Shown: positions 54,571 to 63,287 of the stretch, piece by piece
How the letters are laid out: every line of letters begins with the position of its first letter
Position numbering within the stretch: position 1 is the first letter of the stretch
Source: Allobosea robiniae
GTDB taxonomy: Bacteria; Pseudomonadota; Alphaproteobacteria; Rhizobiales; Beijerinckiaceae
DNA: 64,000 nt
NCBI RefSeq assembly: GCF_900102525.1
Contig: NZ_FNBZ01000001.1
Location: 744,001 to 808,000 of the forward strand
Reading direction: 5' to 3'
Made by a program: the position numbers and the translations under genes
Notes under the pieces: generated by a model
Seen by the model: the letters and a program-made list of their open reading frames with translations, nothing else
Database searches by the model: none
What the model was told of the DNA's origin: nothing

Positions 54571-56781
54571 ATGGAGTTCAGGAAGGCAGGCTGGAGGACG
54601 CGGCTGAAGCGCTTCGCGCTCGCCGCAGACTCATGGCTCGATGCCGGCCTGTGGGGCGCCGGGCGCCGCGCCGGTGAAATCCATGAACGCATCCGCAGCA
54701 CCGCCGACCGCCTGACTGTCACCGGCGGCAAGCGCATCGCCGCCGAATTCGCCAGCGAGGGGCTGAATATCGGCATCGTCGGCGCGCTGATCCTGCTGAT
54801 GCTGGCCCTGCCGGCCTTTCGGATCGGCAATGACGACGCGCTCAGGAACCAGGTCTTCGCCGTCACCTTCCTCGACCGCTACGGCATGCCGATCGGCCAT
54901 CGCGGTGCCCGGCACGACGATTCCCTGAAGCTGGAGGAGATGCCGGACCATCTGCTCAAGGCGGTGCTCGCGACCGAGGATCGCCGCTTCTACGACCATT
55001 TCGGCATCGATGTGATCGGCACCTCGCGGGCGCTGCTGGTCAACACGCGGGCCTCGGGCGTCGTCCAGGGCGGCTCCTCGCTGACCCAGCAGCTCGCCAA
55101 GAACCTCTTCCTCAATAACGAGCGCTCGCTCGACCGCAAGATCAAGGAAGCCTTCCTGGCGCTGTGGCTCGAGGCAAGGCTCAGCAAGAACGAGATCCTC
55201 AAGCTTTATCTCGACCGCGCCTATATGGGCGGCGGCACCTTCGGCGCGGCCGCCGCGGCCGAGTATTACTTCGGCAAGTCGGTGAAGGACGTCTCGCTGG
55301 CCGAGGCCGCGATGCTCGCCGGCCTGTTCAAGGCACCGACGAAATACGCCCCGCATGTCAACCTGCCGGCCGCGCGGGCGCGGGCCAACGACGTGCTCAA
55401 CGCCATGGTCGATGCCGGCTTCATGACCGCCGGCCAGGTCGACAGCGCCAAGCGCAATCCGGCAACGCCGGTCGACCGCAAGCGCGATTCCAGCCCCGAC
55501 TACTATCTCGACTGGGCCTTCGACGCGGTGAAGGAGCTCGCCTCCGAAGGGAAGCTCGGCGCCGACCGCGTGCTGACGGTGAAGACGCCGCATGACACCG
55601 CGATCCAGGAACGCGCCGACGAGGCGATCGAGTCGATCCTGCGCCAGCACGGCCCGGCCTATCGGGTGAAGCAGGCAGCGACCGTGGTCATGGACCCGGA
55701 CGGGGCCGTGCGCGCCATCGTCGGCGGCCGGGACTATGGTGCGAGCCAGTTCAACCGCGCGACCGCGGGCCTGCGCCAGCCCGGCTCCTCGTTCAAGCCA
55801 TTCGTCTATGCCGCCGCGCTCTCGGCCGGGCTCTACAAGCCGAATACGATCGTCACCGACCGGCCGGTCTGCATCGGCAACTGGTGCCCGAACAATTACG
55901 GGCGCTCGTATGCCGGCTCGATGCCGCTCACCGTCGCGCTGGCGAAGTCGATCAACACGATCCCGGTGCAGATGTCGATCGCCATCGGCCGCGCGACCGG
56001 GGAGACCCATGAGGCGCGCGCGGCCGCGATCGGGCGCCGGAAGATCGTCGAGACGGCCCGCGCCATGGGCCTGACGACGCCGCTGACCGACACGGTCTCG
56101 CTGCCGATCGGTGCCGCCGAGGTCACGGTCATCGACATGGCGGCGGGCTATTCCGTGCTCGCCAATGGCGGGCGCCGGGCGAAGCCCTATGCGGCGATCG
56201 AGATCGCCAATTCGCAGGGCGAGGTGATCTATCGCCATGACCGCGACGAGCCGGAGCCGAAGCAGGTGCTAAGCTCCCAGGTCGCGCAGGACATGAACTT
56301 CATGCTCTCGAAGGTGCCGACCGAGGGCACCGGCCGGCGCGCCGCGCTCGACGGCGTCGTCACCGCCGGCAAGACCGGCACCACCAACGGCTACAAGGAC
56401 GCCTGGTATGTCGGCTATTCCGGCAATCTCGTCGGCGCCGTCTGGTTCGGCAACGACAATTCCACCGAGACCGCGAACATGACCGGCGGCTCGCTGCCTG
56501 CGATGACGTGGAAGGAGATCATGCAGTTCGCCCATCAGGGCCTGGAGCTGAAGCCGATTCCGGGCGTGCCCGTAGCCGATCCGAAGGGTGCGGCGGTGGC
56601 CAGGGCCGGCAGCGCCACGAGGCCGGCCGGCGCGACGGCCGGCCATATGCCGCGCCAGTCCTTCGAGGTGCTCTCGGCCGTCGGCTCGATGTTCAAAGCC
56701 GTCGAGCCGCGGCGCAGCGCCGGCCGCCCCGTCCAGGTCGGCATCCGCGAGATCTCGGGCAGCGAACCACGGCTGCGCTGA
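54571..56781 (+). CDS. Penicillin-binding protein 1A-type transglycosylase/transpeptidase
   Basis: 736-residue bifunctional peptidoglycan synthase in the inner membrane. After a basic cytoplasmic N terminus and a membrane anchor near residues 68-86, the GT51 domain shows the catalytic glutamate in LATEDRRFYDHFGID and GGSSLTQQLAKN; the transpeptidase domain has SSFK-type serine in GSSFKPF, SIN, and KTGTT. The linker includes VCIGNWCPNNYGRSY. The C-terminal 70 residues are Pro/Ala-rich. The ATG follows GGATAAGGCC. A gene-specific hairpin pair lies upstream. Confidence 0.95.
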   Translation: MEFRKAGWRTRLKRFALAADSWLDAGLWGAGRRAGEIHERIRSTADRLTVTGGKRIAAEFASEGLNIGIVGALILLMLALPAFRIGNDDALRNQVFAVTFLDRYGMPIGHRGARHDDSLKLEEMPDHLLKAVLATEDRRFYDHFGIDVIGTSRALLVNTRASGVVQGGSSLTQQLAKNLFLNNERSLDRKIKEAFLALWLEARLSKNEILKLYLDRAYMGGGTFGAAAAAEYYFGKSVKDVSLAEAAMLAGLFKAPTKYAPHVNLPAARARANDVLNAMVDAGFMTAGQVDSAKRNPATPVDRKRDSSPDYYLDWAFDAVKELASEGKLGADRVLTVKTPHDTAIQERADEAIESILRQHGPAYRVKQAATVVMDPDGAVRAIVGGRDYGASQFNRATAGLRQPGSSFKPFVYAAALSAGLYKPNTIVTDRPVCIGNWCPNNYGRSYAGSMPLTVALAKSINTIPVQMSIAIGRATGETHEARAAAIGRRKIVETARAMGLTTPLTDTVSLPIGAAEVTVIDMAAGYSVLANGGRRAKPYAAIEIANSQGEVIYRHDRDEPEPKQVLSSQVAQDMNFMLSKVPTEGTGRRAALDGVVTAGKTGTTNGYKDAWYVGYSGNLVGAVWFGNDNSTETANMTGGSLPAMTWKEIMQFAHQGLELKPIPGVPVADPKGAAVARAGSATRPAGATAGHMPRQSFEVLSAVGSMFKAVEPRRSAGRPVQVGIREISGSEPRLR

Positions 56782-56841
56782 GAGGCAGGCGATTGACGAT
56801 AATGAGTGCGGACGGTCAACTCTCCTTCGTCATGGAAGCGC

Positions 56842-56941
56842 GGGTCATCCCGGACGCAGCGAAGCGGAGATCCGGGATCCATGCCTGAACCTTGACCGGA
56901 AGCGCTCTGGAATGGATCCCGGGTCAAGCCCGGGATGACGG
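56842..56941 (-). repeat. Intergenic paired-hairpin repeat, copy C
   Basis: About 100 bp, in the orientation of copy B. Stem 2 is ATCCCGGA/TCCGGGAT (56847-56878), stem 1 ATCCCGGG/CCCGGGAT (56916-56936) with loop TCAAG; ends GTCAT and ATGACGG. The stem cores differ from copies A and B (CCCGGG instead of CTCGGG), yet both arms change together. It lies between the PBP1A and DUF1214 genes. Confidence 0.85.
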
Positions 56942-56984
56942 TGTGTTTCTGTAGACAATCAGCGGTCTCAGGCGGAAGGGCAGC

Positions 56985-57560
56985 GTGCGGATTCTCGACC
57001 TCGCCTATATCCTCGCCCTCGGCGCCGGCCTCGGGCTGGGCTCGGCCCATTGGGCGGTGGCCGGGCGCCCGGCTATCGGCCGGGTCGAGGTCGGCGCCTG
57101 GACGGCCTGGCCACGCAGCGGCAGCCGCGAGGTCGATCCCTATATGCGCGCCTATCTCGCCCGCGGCGTCCATCTGCCATTCGGCTCCGGCGAAGGACTC
57201 GAGCTGATCGCCGAGCGAGACGATGCGGGACAGGCGCTGGACGGGCGTTGCCGCTACCGGCTGTCCGGCGCGACGCCACCGACGCGCGGCTGGACCATCG
57301 GCATCACCGATGGCGACGGCCTGCCGTTCCGCCTGCCCCTGGAGCGTACCGGCTTCACCGATTCGGAGATCGTCCGCCCCGAGGACGGCGGGCTCGCCAT
57401 CATCGCCGCAGCCACCCCTGAAGCCGGCAACTGGCTGCCCTTGCCGGCGAGCGGGCGCTTCCAGTTTCGCCTGCGGCTCTACGATACGCCGATCTCGAGC
57501 CAGACCGGCGAGACACGGGTCGCCAACCTGCCGCGCGTCACGCGCCTCGATTGCCGATGA
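56985..57560 (+). CDS. DUF1214 domain protein
   Basis: 191-residue protein of the DUF1214 family. An N-terminal signal/anchor (about residues 4-26, LAYILALGAGLGLGSAHW) is followed by the beta-rich DUF1214 domain with CRYRLSGATPPTRGWTIGIT and ends VTRLDCR. GTG at 56985 follows GGAAGGGCAGC. The next gene starts inside its stop codon (ATGA), so the two are co-translated. The domain is elsewhere part of DUF1254/DUF1214 proteins; function unknown. Confidence 0.88.
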   Translation: MRILDLAYILALGAGLGLGSAHWAVAGRPAIGRVEVGAWTAWPRSGSREVDPYMRAYLARGVHLPFGSGEGLELIAERDDAGQALDGRCRYRLSGATPPTRGWTIGITDGDGLPFRLPLERTGFTDSEIVRPEDGGLAIIAAATPEAGNWLPLPASGRFQFRLRLYDTPISSQTGETRVANLPRVTRLDCR

Positions 57561-58189
57561 GCGCCCTCAGCCACCATCCGACGGAAAAGCGCAGCGCGCC
57601 CTTCGCCGGCTGGCGGCCGCGCCTGCGCGCCGGCTTCGCGCGCTTCGCGATCACGACACTGGCCGGGCTGATCCTCGCGGGAATCGTTCATATCGTCACG
57701 ATCCTGGCGATCCCGGCGCTCTCGCTGCGCGACGCTGCTCATGCCTATCGCGAGCTTGGCATCGAAGGGCATGCCGAGCCGATCCCCTCTCCCGGCAATG
57801 CCCGCGGCCTGCCCGCCCTGCGCGAGGCCGATCCCAATGTCGTCACCGCGATCTGCAGCTACGATCTCTCCGCCGGCCCGATGCGGGTGGTCGCCCGCAC
57901 GGGCACATTGCCGCTCGGCCTGACGCTGCACCGGCAGGGCGGCGGCGTGCTCTATGCCATCACCGACCGGGCGGCGATCCGCGGCACGCTCGAATTCCTG
58001 GTGATGACCGAGACCCAGCGCGACGAACGCATCGCGGCCGACGAGGAGGGCGAGACCAGCCGGGAACTGCGCATCGTCTCCGATACCGAACAGGGGCTGA
58101 TCGTGGCGCGCGTGCTGATGCGCCTGCCCTCCGACCGGGCCGACGCGGAGGGCCTCGCGACGGGCGTCGCCTGCGGGCTGGCGAATTGA
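57557..58189 (+). CDS. DUF1254-type membrane protein paired with DUF1214
   Basis: 210-residue protein of the DUF1254 group. A basic cytoplasmic N terminus, a membrane segment near residues 32-52 (ITTLAGLILAGIVHIVTIL), then an outer domain with READPNVVTAICSYDLSAG and RMRVVARTGT-like stretch, ending with VACGLAN. The ATG overlaps the preceding stop by 4 bp. Rhizobia often carry this pair in one operon; the activity is not known. It ends 1 bp from the convergent lipoprotein gene. Confidence 0.82.
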   Translation: MSALSHHPTEKRSAPFAGWRPRLRAGFARFAITTLAGLILAGIVHIVTILAIPALSLRDAAHAYRELGIEGHAEPIPSPGNARGLPALREADPNVVTAICSYDLSAGPMRVVARTGTLPLGLTLHRQGGGVLYAITDRAAIRGTLEFLVMTETQRDERIAADEEGETSRELRIVSDTEQGLIVARVLMRLPSDRADAEGLATGVACGLAN

Positions 58190-58190
58190 G

Positions 58191-58955
58191 TTAGCCCTTG
58201 TAGACGACCGGCCGCTTGCCGCCTTCGCCGAAGGTACCGATGAGCGGCATCTGGCAGAGGGGCCTTGCTTCCATCTCCAGCGCCATGATTGCACGCTCGG
58301 CCTTCACGGCTTCGCGCGAGGGCATCTCGACGACCAGGTTGACCAGCGCGTGACGGTAGCTGCGGAGGCGGAAATCGAGGCGTTCGCAGACCCAGAAGAC
58401 CAGCCCCTCGTTTTCGACGACGCGCGCATAGGCCGGTTCCTGCTTGTCGACGGGCACATCGGGAGAGGCCTCGACGGTGCGCATCCGCACCCGGTCCATG
58501 CTCACCACCCGTGCCGCATTGGCACGGAACGGGCCGATCAGCAGGCGATCGGCATTGGCATCTTCCGCCAGCCGGTTGTAGCGCGAGGCCTGGGAGGCGA
58601 AGGATATCGAGGTCAGCCCGTGGAAATAGTCGCCGACATCGGTCGACTGGGCCGCGACCGGCAGGATGCGCGTATGGGCGAGGTTGGAGACCTCGCCCTG
58701 GAAGACGCTGTTCGGGCTTGCCGGCATGACGAAGCGCCAGGCGCGGTCGCGCATCTGTTCCTCGTCGTCGGTCAGGCGGAAATAGGAACTCTGCTCGCCG
58801 CGGGCGGTCGCGGACCAGAAGCCCGTTTCGGGGGCGATGAGCTGCGACCAGACCGTCGGGCGCGGCCGGCCGAGATCGCCCGTGGTGGCGGTGCAGGCGG
58901 AAACGGACACAGCCGCCAGCGTGGCGAGCAGCAGCTTGGCCGGGCTTCGTGTCAC
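58191..58955 (-). CDS. Putative lipoprotein, translationally coupled to a 69-residue gene
   Basis: 254-residue product with a lipoprotein-like signal: VTRSPAKLLLATLAAVSVSAC, the cysteine at residue 21. The mature part begins TATTGDLGRPRPTVWSQLIAP and contains FRLTDDEEQMRDRAWRF near residues 55-72 and many charged residues; I do not recognise a domain. A GTG start at 58955 overlaps the preceding stop by 4 bp (GTGA). The next upstream gene has a perfect ribosome site, so the pair is an operon. A CtrA box lies about 100 bp before the first gene. Confidence 0.65.
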   Translation of the reverse strand: MTRSPAKLLLATLAAVSVSACTATTGDLGRPRPTVWSQLIAPETGFWSATARGEQSSYFRLTDDEEQMRDRAWRFVMPASPNSVFQGEVSNLAHTRILPVAAQSTDVGDYFHGLTSISFASQASRYNRLAEDANADRLLIGPFRANAARVVSMDRVRMRTVEASPDVPVDKQEPAYARVVENEGLVFWVCERLDFRLRSYRHALVNLVVEMPSREAVKAERAIMALEMEARPLCQMPLIGTFGEGGKRPVVYKG

Positions 58956-59161
58956 GCAGGCTGCCTGCGGGCACTTTTCCGCGCAGCGACCTTCCGGGGC
59001 CGGGCATTGGCGGATGATTTTGCGCCCGGCAGCCGGGCTTCGGGCGGGCGCTCGTAGCGCACGCCCGTGAAGAACAGGATGTCCGCCGTCCGTGGCGGAA
59101 GGGAACAGGCCGAGGCCTGCTGCAGGCGCCGCTGCGGCGCAAAGGGGATGACGATGGCCAT
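58952..59161 (-). CDS. Small conserved-looking protein upstream of the lipoprotein
   Basis: 69-residue product: MAIVIPFAPQRRLQQASACS, then ADILFFTGVRYERPPEARLP and a basic tail. No membrane helix or signal is evident. The ribosome site is AAGGAGG six bases before the ATG at 59161, stronger than any neighbour's. Its stop overlaps the GTG start of the lipoprotein. Function unknown; the coupling and promoter context are notable. Confidence 0.6.
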   Translation of the reverse strand: MAIVIPFAPQRRLQQASACSLPPRTADILFFTGVRYERPPEARLPGAKSSANARPRKVAARKSARRQPA

Positions 59162-59263
59162 GATGCGCCTCCTTATCCAGCGCCAGAGTTGCAACGCGAG
59201 GGGCGGCGAGGTGCGGGCAGCACCGAGTCGCAGGCCCCGCAAGCCCATCAGGCCCGGACATGG

Positions 59264-59278
59264 TTAACGCAGCCTTAA
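59264..59278. promoter_or_regulatory. Perfect CtrA box (TTAA-N7-TTAA)
   Basis: TTAA-CGCAGCC-TTAA, an exact match to the alphaproteobacterial CtrA consensus. It lies between the divergent 69-residue gene (start 59161) and the DUF2336 gene (start 59335). A CcrM GATTC site (59297-59301) is 19 bp away. Binding inferred. Confidence 0.65.
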
Positions 59279-59334
59279 CGGTCGGGGATTAATGCTGATT
59301 CATTATCAGTTTCCCGGTCCCCCCCGAGTCCGTC

Positions 59335-60468
59335 ATGCCTGCATCCGTCTCCAAGGAACTCGCCGATCTCGCTCGCCTGGCGCGCGAGGGCGGGCTCGAC
59401 CTCAGCCCGATCTCGCTGCGCGTCAAAGCGGACCTGCTGCTCTCGACGTCGCATCCCTCTTTGGACGATCTCGCCGCTTTCAACGAGATGGCCGAGGCGC
59501 TTCTGCCGGGCATCGACGAGGCGACGGCGCTCATCCTGGCGCGCAAGCTTGCCGGCTGGCCGCATACGCCCGCGCCGGTCCTCGCCGGGCTTGCCGCGAA
59601 GGGCGGCGCCGTACTGGCGGAGCTGCTTCGCCATGGCATGCCGGTATCGGAGGCCGAGCTCGAAGGTTTGGTCGAAACCGGCGACGAGGCGATGCGCGCG
59701 GCCCTGGCCGTCCGCAGCGACCTCACCGCCCAGGCCGTGATCATGCTGGTATCGGGTGCGAATCGCGCGCTCGACCTTACCCTGATCGCCAATCACAGCG
59801 CCCCGATGCCGCGCGCCGCCGTCGACACCATGATCGCGCGGGCCCGGACCGAGCCGACCTATCGGCCCGGTCTGCTCGCCCGCCCCGACTTGTCCAACCT
59901 CGAACTCGCGCCGCTTTTCCTTCATGCCGGGCCGGAACGGCGCCTCGCGATCCTCGAATCGCTGATGGCGCGCGAAGCCCTGCATCCCAGCGAGAGGCGC
60001 CCCGCCCTGTCCGCTGCGACGTTCGCCGGCTGGCTCGACCTCGCGGCCGAGGATCGGGACATCGCCTTCACCGCCATCGCCGACCATCTCGGCGGTGGTG
60101 CGGCGCTGGCCGGCACCATAGCGGCCGACGCGTCGCGGGATCTGGCGGCGCTCGTCCTCACGGCGAGCGGCACGACGGTCGAGGAAGCGACGCGCTTCCT
60201 GATCCGGCTCGGCGACGATACGGCTCATTCGGTCGAGCGCATCTTCGCTCTGGTCGCGCTGATGCGCTCGGTCAGGCCTGCCATCGCCTTCCGCCTGGCC
60301 ATGCATATCGCCGGCACGATCGTCGCGGCACCGCAGCGGCGCGGCCAGCACCAGCCGTCCATGGACCCGAGCGGGACGCCGTCGCGCGCCGGTCATGCCC
60401 GGCCGGAAGCGCAACCGGCGACATCGGACGTACTCGGAAAGATCGGCGCCAGGCGCGAGCGCGGCTGA
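59335..60468 (+). CDS. DUF2336 domain protein
   Basis: 377-residue DUF2336 protein, family of unknown function found in alphaproteobacteria. It is helical, with repeats such as LADLARLAREGGLDLSP, and a C-terminal disordered tail after about residue 320. No membrane segment is seen. The ATG follows GAGTCCGTC. A perfect CtrA box 57 bp upstream and a GATTC site suggest cell-cycle control. Confidence 0.85.
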   Translation: MPASVSKELADLARLAREGGLDLSPISLRVKADLLLSTSHPSLDDLAAFNEMAEALLPGIDEATALILARKLAGWPHTPAPVLAGLAAKGGAVLAELLRHGMPVSEAELEGLVETGDEAMRAALAVRSDLTAQAVIMLVSGANRALDLTLIANHSAPMPRAAVDTMIARARTEPTYRPGLLARPDLSNLELAPLFLHAGPERRLAILESLMAREALHPSERRPALSAATFAGWLDLAAEDRDIAFTAIADHLGGGAALAGTIAADASRDLAALVLTASGTTVEEATRFLIRLGDDTAHSVERIFALVALMRSVRPAIAFRLAMHIAGTIVAAPQRRGQHQPSMDPSGTPSRAGHARPEAQPATSDVLGKIGARRERG

Positions 60469-60493
60469 GCCACCCCGCCTCGCTGGAGCGGTA

Positions 60494-60829
60494 TCAGCCG
60501 CTCACGAGTGCGAGCCGCGGATCGCCGGTCCGGTTCTCGATCTCGACCAGCCAGAGATCGCTGTCGAAGCGCAGTTCCCGCGCGACACGATCCTCGATCG
60601 CCAGCGGATCGGAATCGAGCAGAAGCTGGAAGCGGCGCTCGCCATCCTCCTCGGCCAGCGCCTGCGGCGCCGGGGCGTAGAGCGCGGCGGTGCCGTCCAG
60701 CCGGTCGAGCTTGACGAAGATGGCGCCGGCCTCACGCGCGCCACGGCGGCGCAGCACGGCGACGAGGCCATCGAAGGCCGCCTGCCGCAGATAGGCGGAA
60801 ACCCAGAAATCGCTGGTCAGCCGCGCCAT
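60494..60829 (-). CDS. DUF1491 family protein
   Basis: 111-residue DUF1491 protein: RLTSDFWVSAYLRQAAFDGL near the start, then GAREAGAIFVKLDRLDGTA and WLVEIENRTGDPR. Compact alpha/beta protein of unknown function, typical of rhizobia. It follows the Pro/Ala-rich membrane gene by 15 bp and the kinase by about 570, so the three are a likely operon. No strong ribosome site before the ATG at 60829. Confidence 0.9.
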   Translation of the reverse strand: MARLTSDFWVSAYLRQAAFDGLVAVLRRRGAREAGAIFVKLDRLDGTAALYAPAPQALAEEDGERRFQLLLDSDPLAIEDRVARELRFDSDLWLVEIENRTGDPRLALVSG

Positions 60830-60844
60830 GTCAGGCGCCGCCGA

Positions 60845-61399
60845 TCAGGTGCGCGGGGCTGTGGCTGAACGGCTGGCCGCTCTGACATCCGCAGGCGGGC
60901 GCAGGTCGCCGTTGATCAGGTCGGCGATCGGATCGCGCGCGGGAGCCGCCGCAGCGCGCGGCGCAGGTGCAGCGGCCCGCGGCGCGGCCTGAACCGGCGC
61001 CGGCGGCCGAGGTTGCGCCTCGCGCGTGGCTTGCGCCTGGGAGAGATCGTTCGGTCGCGCCGGCGGGCGGATCGGCTGCGCTGCGGGAGCCTCGACGGCG
61101 GGAGCAGGCGCCGGATGATCGGCGCGGCGCTCGCTCGTCGCCCGCGGCTGCGAGGCCGGCGCTGACGAAGAGAGGATCGGGGCCGGATGGCGCGCCTTCT
61201 GGAACAGCAGCGCATTGGCGACGATGGCGATCGAGACGATACCGAAGGTCAGCAGGACGAGCGCCCTGCCCGGCCGCTGCCCGGCGGTGCGGGCGACCCG
61301 GCCAAGCCAGGATGTCTTGCGTCGCGCCGGTTGGGCACGGCGCACCGGGGCGGACAGGGAAGCGCCGGAATGGGCGCGGGCGGCCATGGTCACGGACAT
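60845..61399 (-). CDS. Pro/Ala-rich single-span membrane protein
   Basis: 184-residue protein. Residues 1-45 are cytoplasmic and basic, residues about 46-66 form one membrane helix (ALVLLTFGIVSIAIVANALL), and the rest is low-complexity Pro/Ala/Arg ending DPIADLINGDLRPPADVRA. Homologous genes at this place in rhizobia often carry a C-terminal peptidoglycan-binding domain after a similar DPI(A/G)xLI segment; here the frame stops just after it. A second ATG (61387) is possible. The gene follows the kinase by 14 bp. Confidence 0.7.
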   Translation of the reverse strand: MSVTMAARAHSGASLSAPVRRAQPARRKTSWLGRVARTAGQRPGRALVLLTFGIVSIAIVANALLFQKARHPAPILSSSAPASQPRATSERRADHPAPAPAVEAPAAQPIRPPARPNDLSQAQATREAQPRPPAPVQAAPRAAAPAPRAAAAPARDPIADLINGDLRPPADVRAASRSATAPRT

Positions 61400-61413
61400 C
61401 GGTCAGCTCGTCT

Positions 61414-63222
61414 TCAGGCGGTCAGGCGGAGAGGTTCTTTGGTATCGATGCCCCGGCGCGGAGCCCGAGCGAAAGTCACGATCTTGGCCGGCTGTTCGAC
61501 GCCCTCGATGCCGCCGACCGGCAGCCGGACCGAGACGCGCGTGCCGATGTCCGGCGCGCTCTCGACCGTCAGGCGGCCGCCATGCAGGCCGACGAGCCCG
61601 CGCACGACGGACAGCCCGAGGCCGGTGCCCTCATGGCTGCGATCATAGGCGCCCTTGGCCTGGAAGAAGGGATCGCCCAGCCGGGGCAGGTCGGCAGCGG
61701 CGATGCCGATGCCGGTGTCGGATACCGAGAGATCGATCGTGTCGCCGTCGCGCACGACGGCAAGCGTCACGCGGCCACCGGCCGGCGTGAACTTGATCGC
61801 GTTCGACAGGAGGTTGAGCACGACCTGCTTCAGCGCGCGACGGTCGCCTTCCATCGCAGGCAGAGCCGGCCCGGTCACGCGCTCCAGCGCGATGCCGCTA
61901 GCCTCGGCCCGCAGCGCCATCAGCGCGCAGCAATCCTGCACCATCGCGGCGAGGTCGAGCGGCTCGCGTTCGATCGTCATCGCGCCGCTCTCGATCTTGG
62001 AGATGTCGAGCAGCGTGTTCACGACATCGAGCAGGTGATGGCCGGAGGCGTGGATGATGCGGGCATATTCGAGACGCTTCTGCGCATCGAGCCAGCCATT
62101 GTCCTCGGCGCTCAGCATCTCGGAGAAGCCGATGATCGCGTTCAGCGGCGTGCGCAGCTCGTGGCTCACCGTCGCCAGGAACTGGCCCTTGATGTCGTTC
62201 GCGCGCAGCGCCTCGGCATGGCCGCGCTCGCGGGTTTCCTCGGCGGCCCGGCGCTCGGTCACGTCGCGCATCACGCAGACCACGGCCGCGCCATCGGCGG
62301 CAGCGGCGCCGGCAACGCGGCAGGCCTGCATCTCCAGCCAGAGCGAGACCGGCAACCTGGCCTCGCCCGCACCTTCGCGCGGCACGAAGAGCGTCCGGAA
62401 GCAGGCGGTGACGCCCTCCCCGCCATGAGCGGCATCGCTCAGCGCCTTCAGGAAAAGCGGCCGGTCGGCAATGTGGACGCGCTCGAACAGGCCGCGCCCG
62501 AGCAGTTCGCGCGGATCAGCACCAGCCAGCGCCCGCGCCGCGGCATTGGCGAAGACGACCGCGCCGTTGGCGTCATGCCAGGTGACGAGATCGCCGACAT
62601 GATCGAGCAGAAGCTGAGAACGCGCATCCGAGACGCGCTGCTCACGCTCCTCGGCATGGCGCCGGCGCAGCAGGACCGCCGTCACGACCAGGGCCTGGGC
62701 CAGCGCGGACATCGCCAGAAGCGGCATCGCCTCGCCGGTCCACACCATCGTTTCGGAGAAAAGGCCGAGCCATTGCAGCCCGATGGCGGCGAACAGCGCG
62801 CCGACCGCGATCCAGCCGGCCCGCAGCATGAAGCCGCGCGAACCGAAGAAGGCCGCCTCGACCGGCACGACCGCCAGCCAGAGCAGCAAGGGGGAGGACA
62901 GACCGCCGGTCGCGCCCGCAAGCGCCACGATGAAGAGGGACAGCGCGGCGGAGGACAGCGCATGCGCCCGATCGAGACGGCCCGTGCGGGAAACCAGCGC
63001 CACGGAGAGAACAGCGAGCGCGGCAGCGACGATCATGGCCGCCTCGAAGGCGCCAGGCGCGCCGCGCCAGGCGAGATAGGCCGGAGCAAGGCCGAGCATG
63101 CCGCCACCGACGAGCAGGCGCGACAGAACGAAACGTTCGTGACGCCGCCTTTTCGCCGGGTCCGACTGCACCGATGCATGCACCAGTGCTGCCGCCTGTG
63201 TCCTCAATGCTGTCATCGCCAT
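61414..63222 (-). CDS. Membrane sensor histidine kinase, DivJ/PleC-like
   Basis: 602-residue kinase. Five or six hydrophobic helices (about residues 30-185) lead to a PAS domain (about 210-330, with LLDHVGDLVTWHDANGAVVF), a HisKA domain with H354 in VSHELRTPLNAIIGFSEML, and a HATPase domain with NLLSNAIKFTPAGG and YDRSHEGTGLGLSVVRGLV. The ATP-lid wording and overall layout resemble DivJ/PleC-type cell-cycle kinases, but orthology cannot be proved by eye. A perfect CtrA box lies 66 bp upstream. It begins the operon with the Pro/Ala-rich and DUF1491 genes. Confidence 0.85.
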   Translation of the reverse strand: MAMTALRTQAAALVHASVQSDPAKRRRHERFVLSRLLVGGGMLGLAPAYLAWRGAPGAFEAAMIVAAALAVLSVALVSRTGRLDRAHALSSAALSLFIVALAGATGGLSSPLLLWLAVVPVEAAFFGSRGFMLRAGWIAVGALFAAIGLQWLGLFSETMVWTGEAMPLLAMSALAQALVVTAVLLRRRHAEEREQRVSDARSQLLLDHVGDLVTWHDANGAVVFANAAARALAGADPRELLGRGLFERVHIADRPLFLKALSDAAHGGEGVTACFRTLFVPREGAGEARLPVSLWLEMQACRVAGAAAADGAAVVCVMRDVTERRAAEETRERGHAEALRANDIKGQFLATVSHELRTPLNAIIGFSEMLSAEDNGWLDAQKRLEYARIIHASGHHLLDVVNTLLDISKIESGAMTIEREPLDLAAMVQDCCALMALRAEASGIALERVTGPALPAMEGDRRALKQVVLNLLSNAIKFTPAGGRVTLAVVRDGDTIDLSVSDTGIGIAAADLPRLGDPFFQAKGAYDRSHEGTGLGLSVVRGLVGLHGGRLTVESAPDIGTRVSVRLPVGGIEGVEQPAKIVTFARAPRRGIDTKEPLRLTA

Positions 63223-63287
63223 ACGGAACGCAACGCCTTGCTTTCGCGGATACCCGATCCGCTTGGCCCAATCTCGCCATGGCCGGT

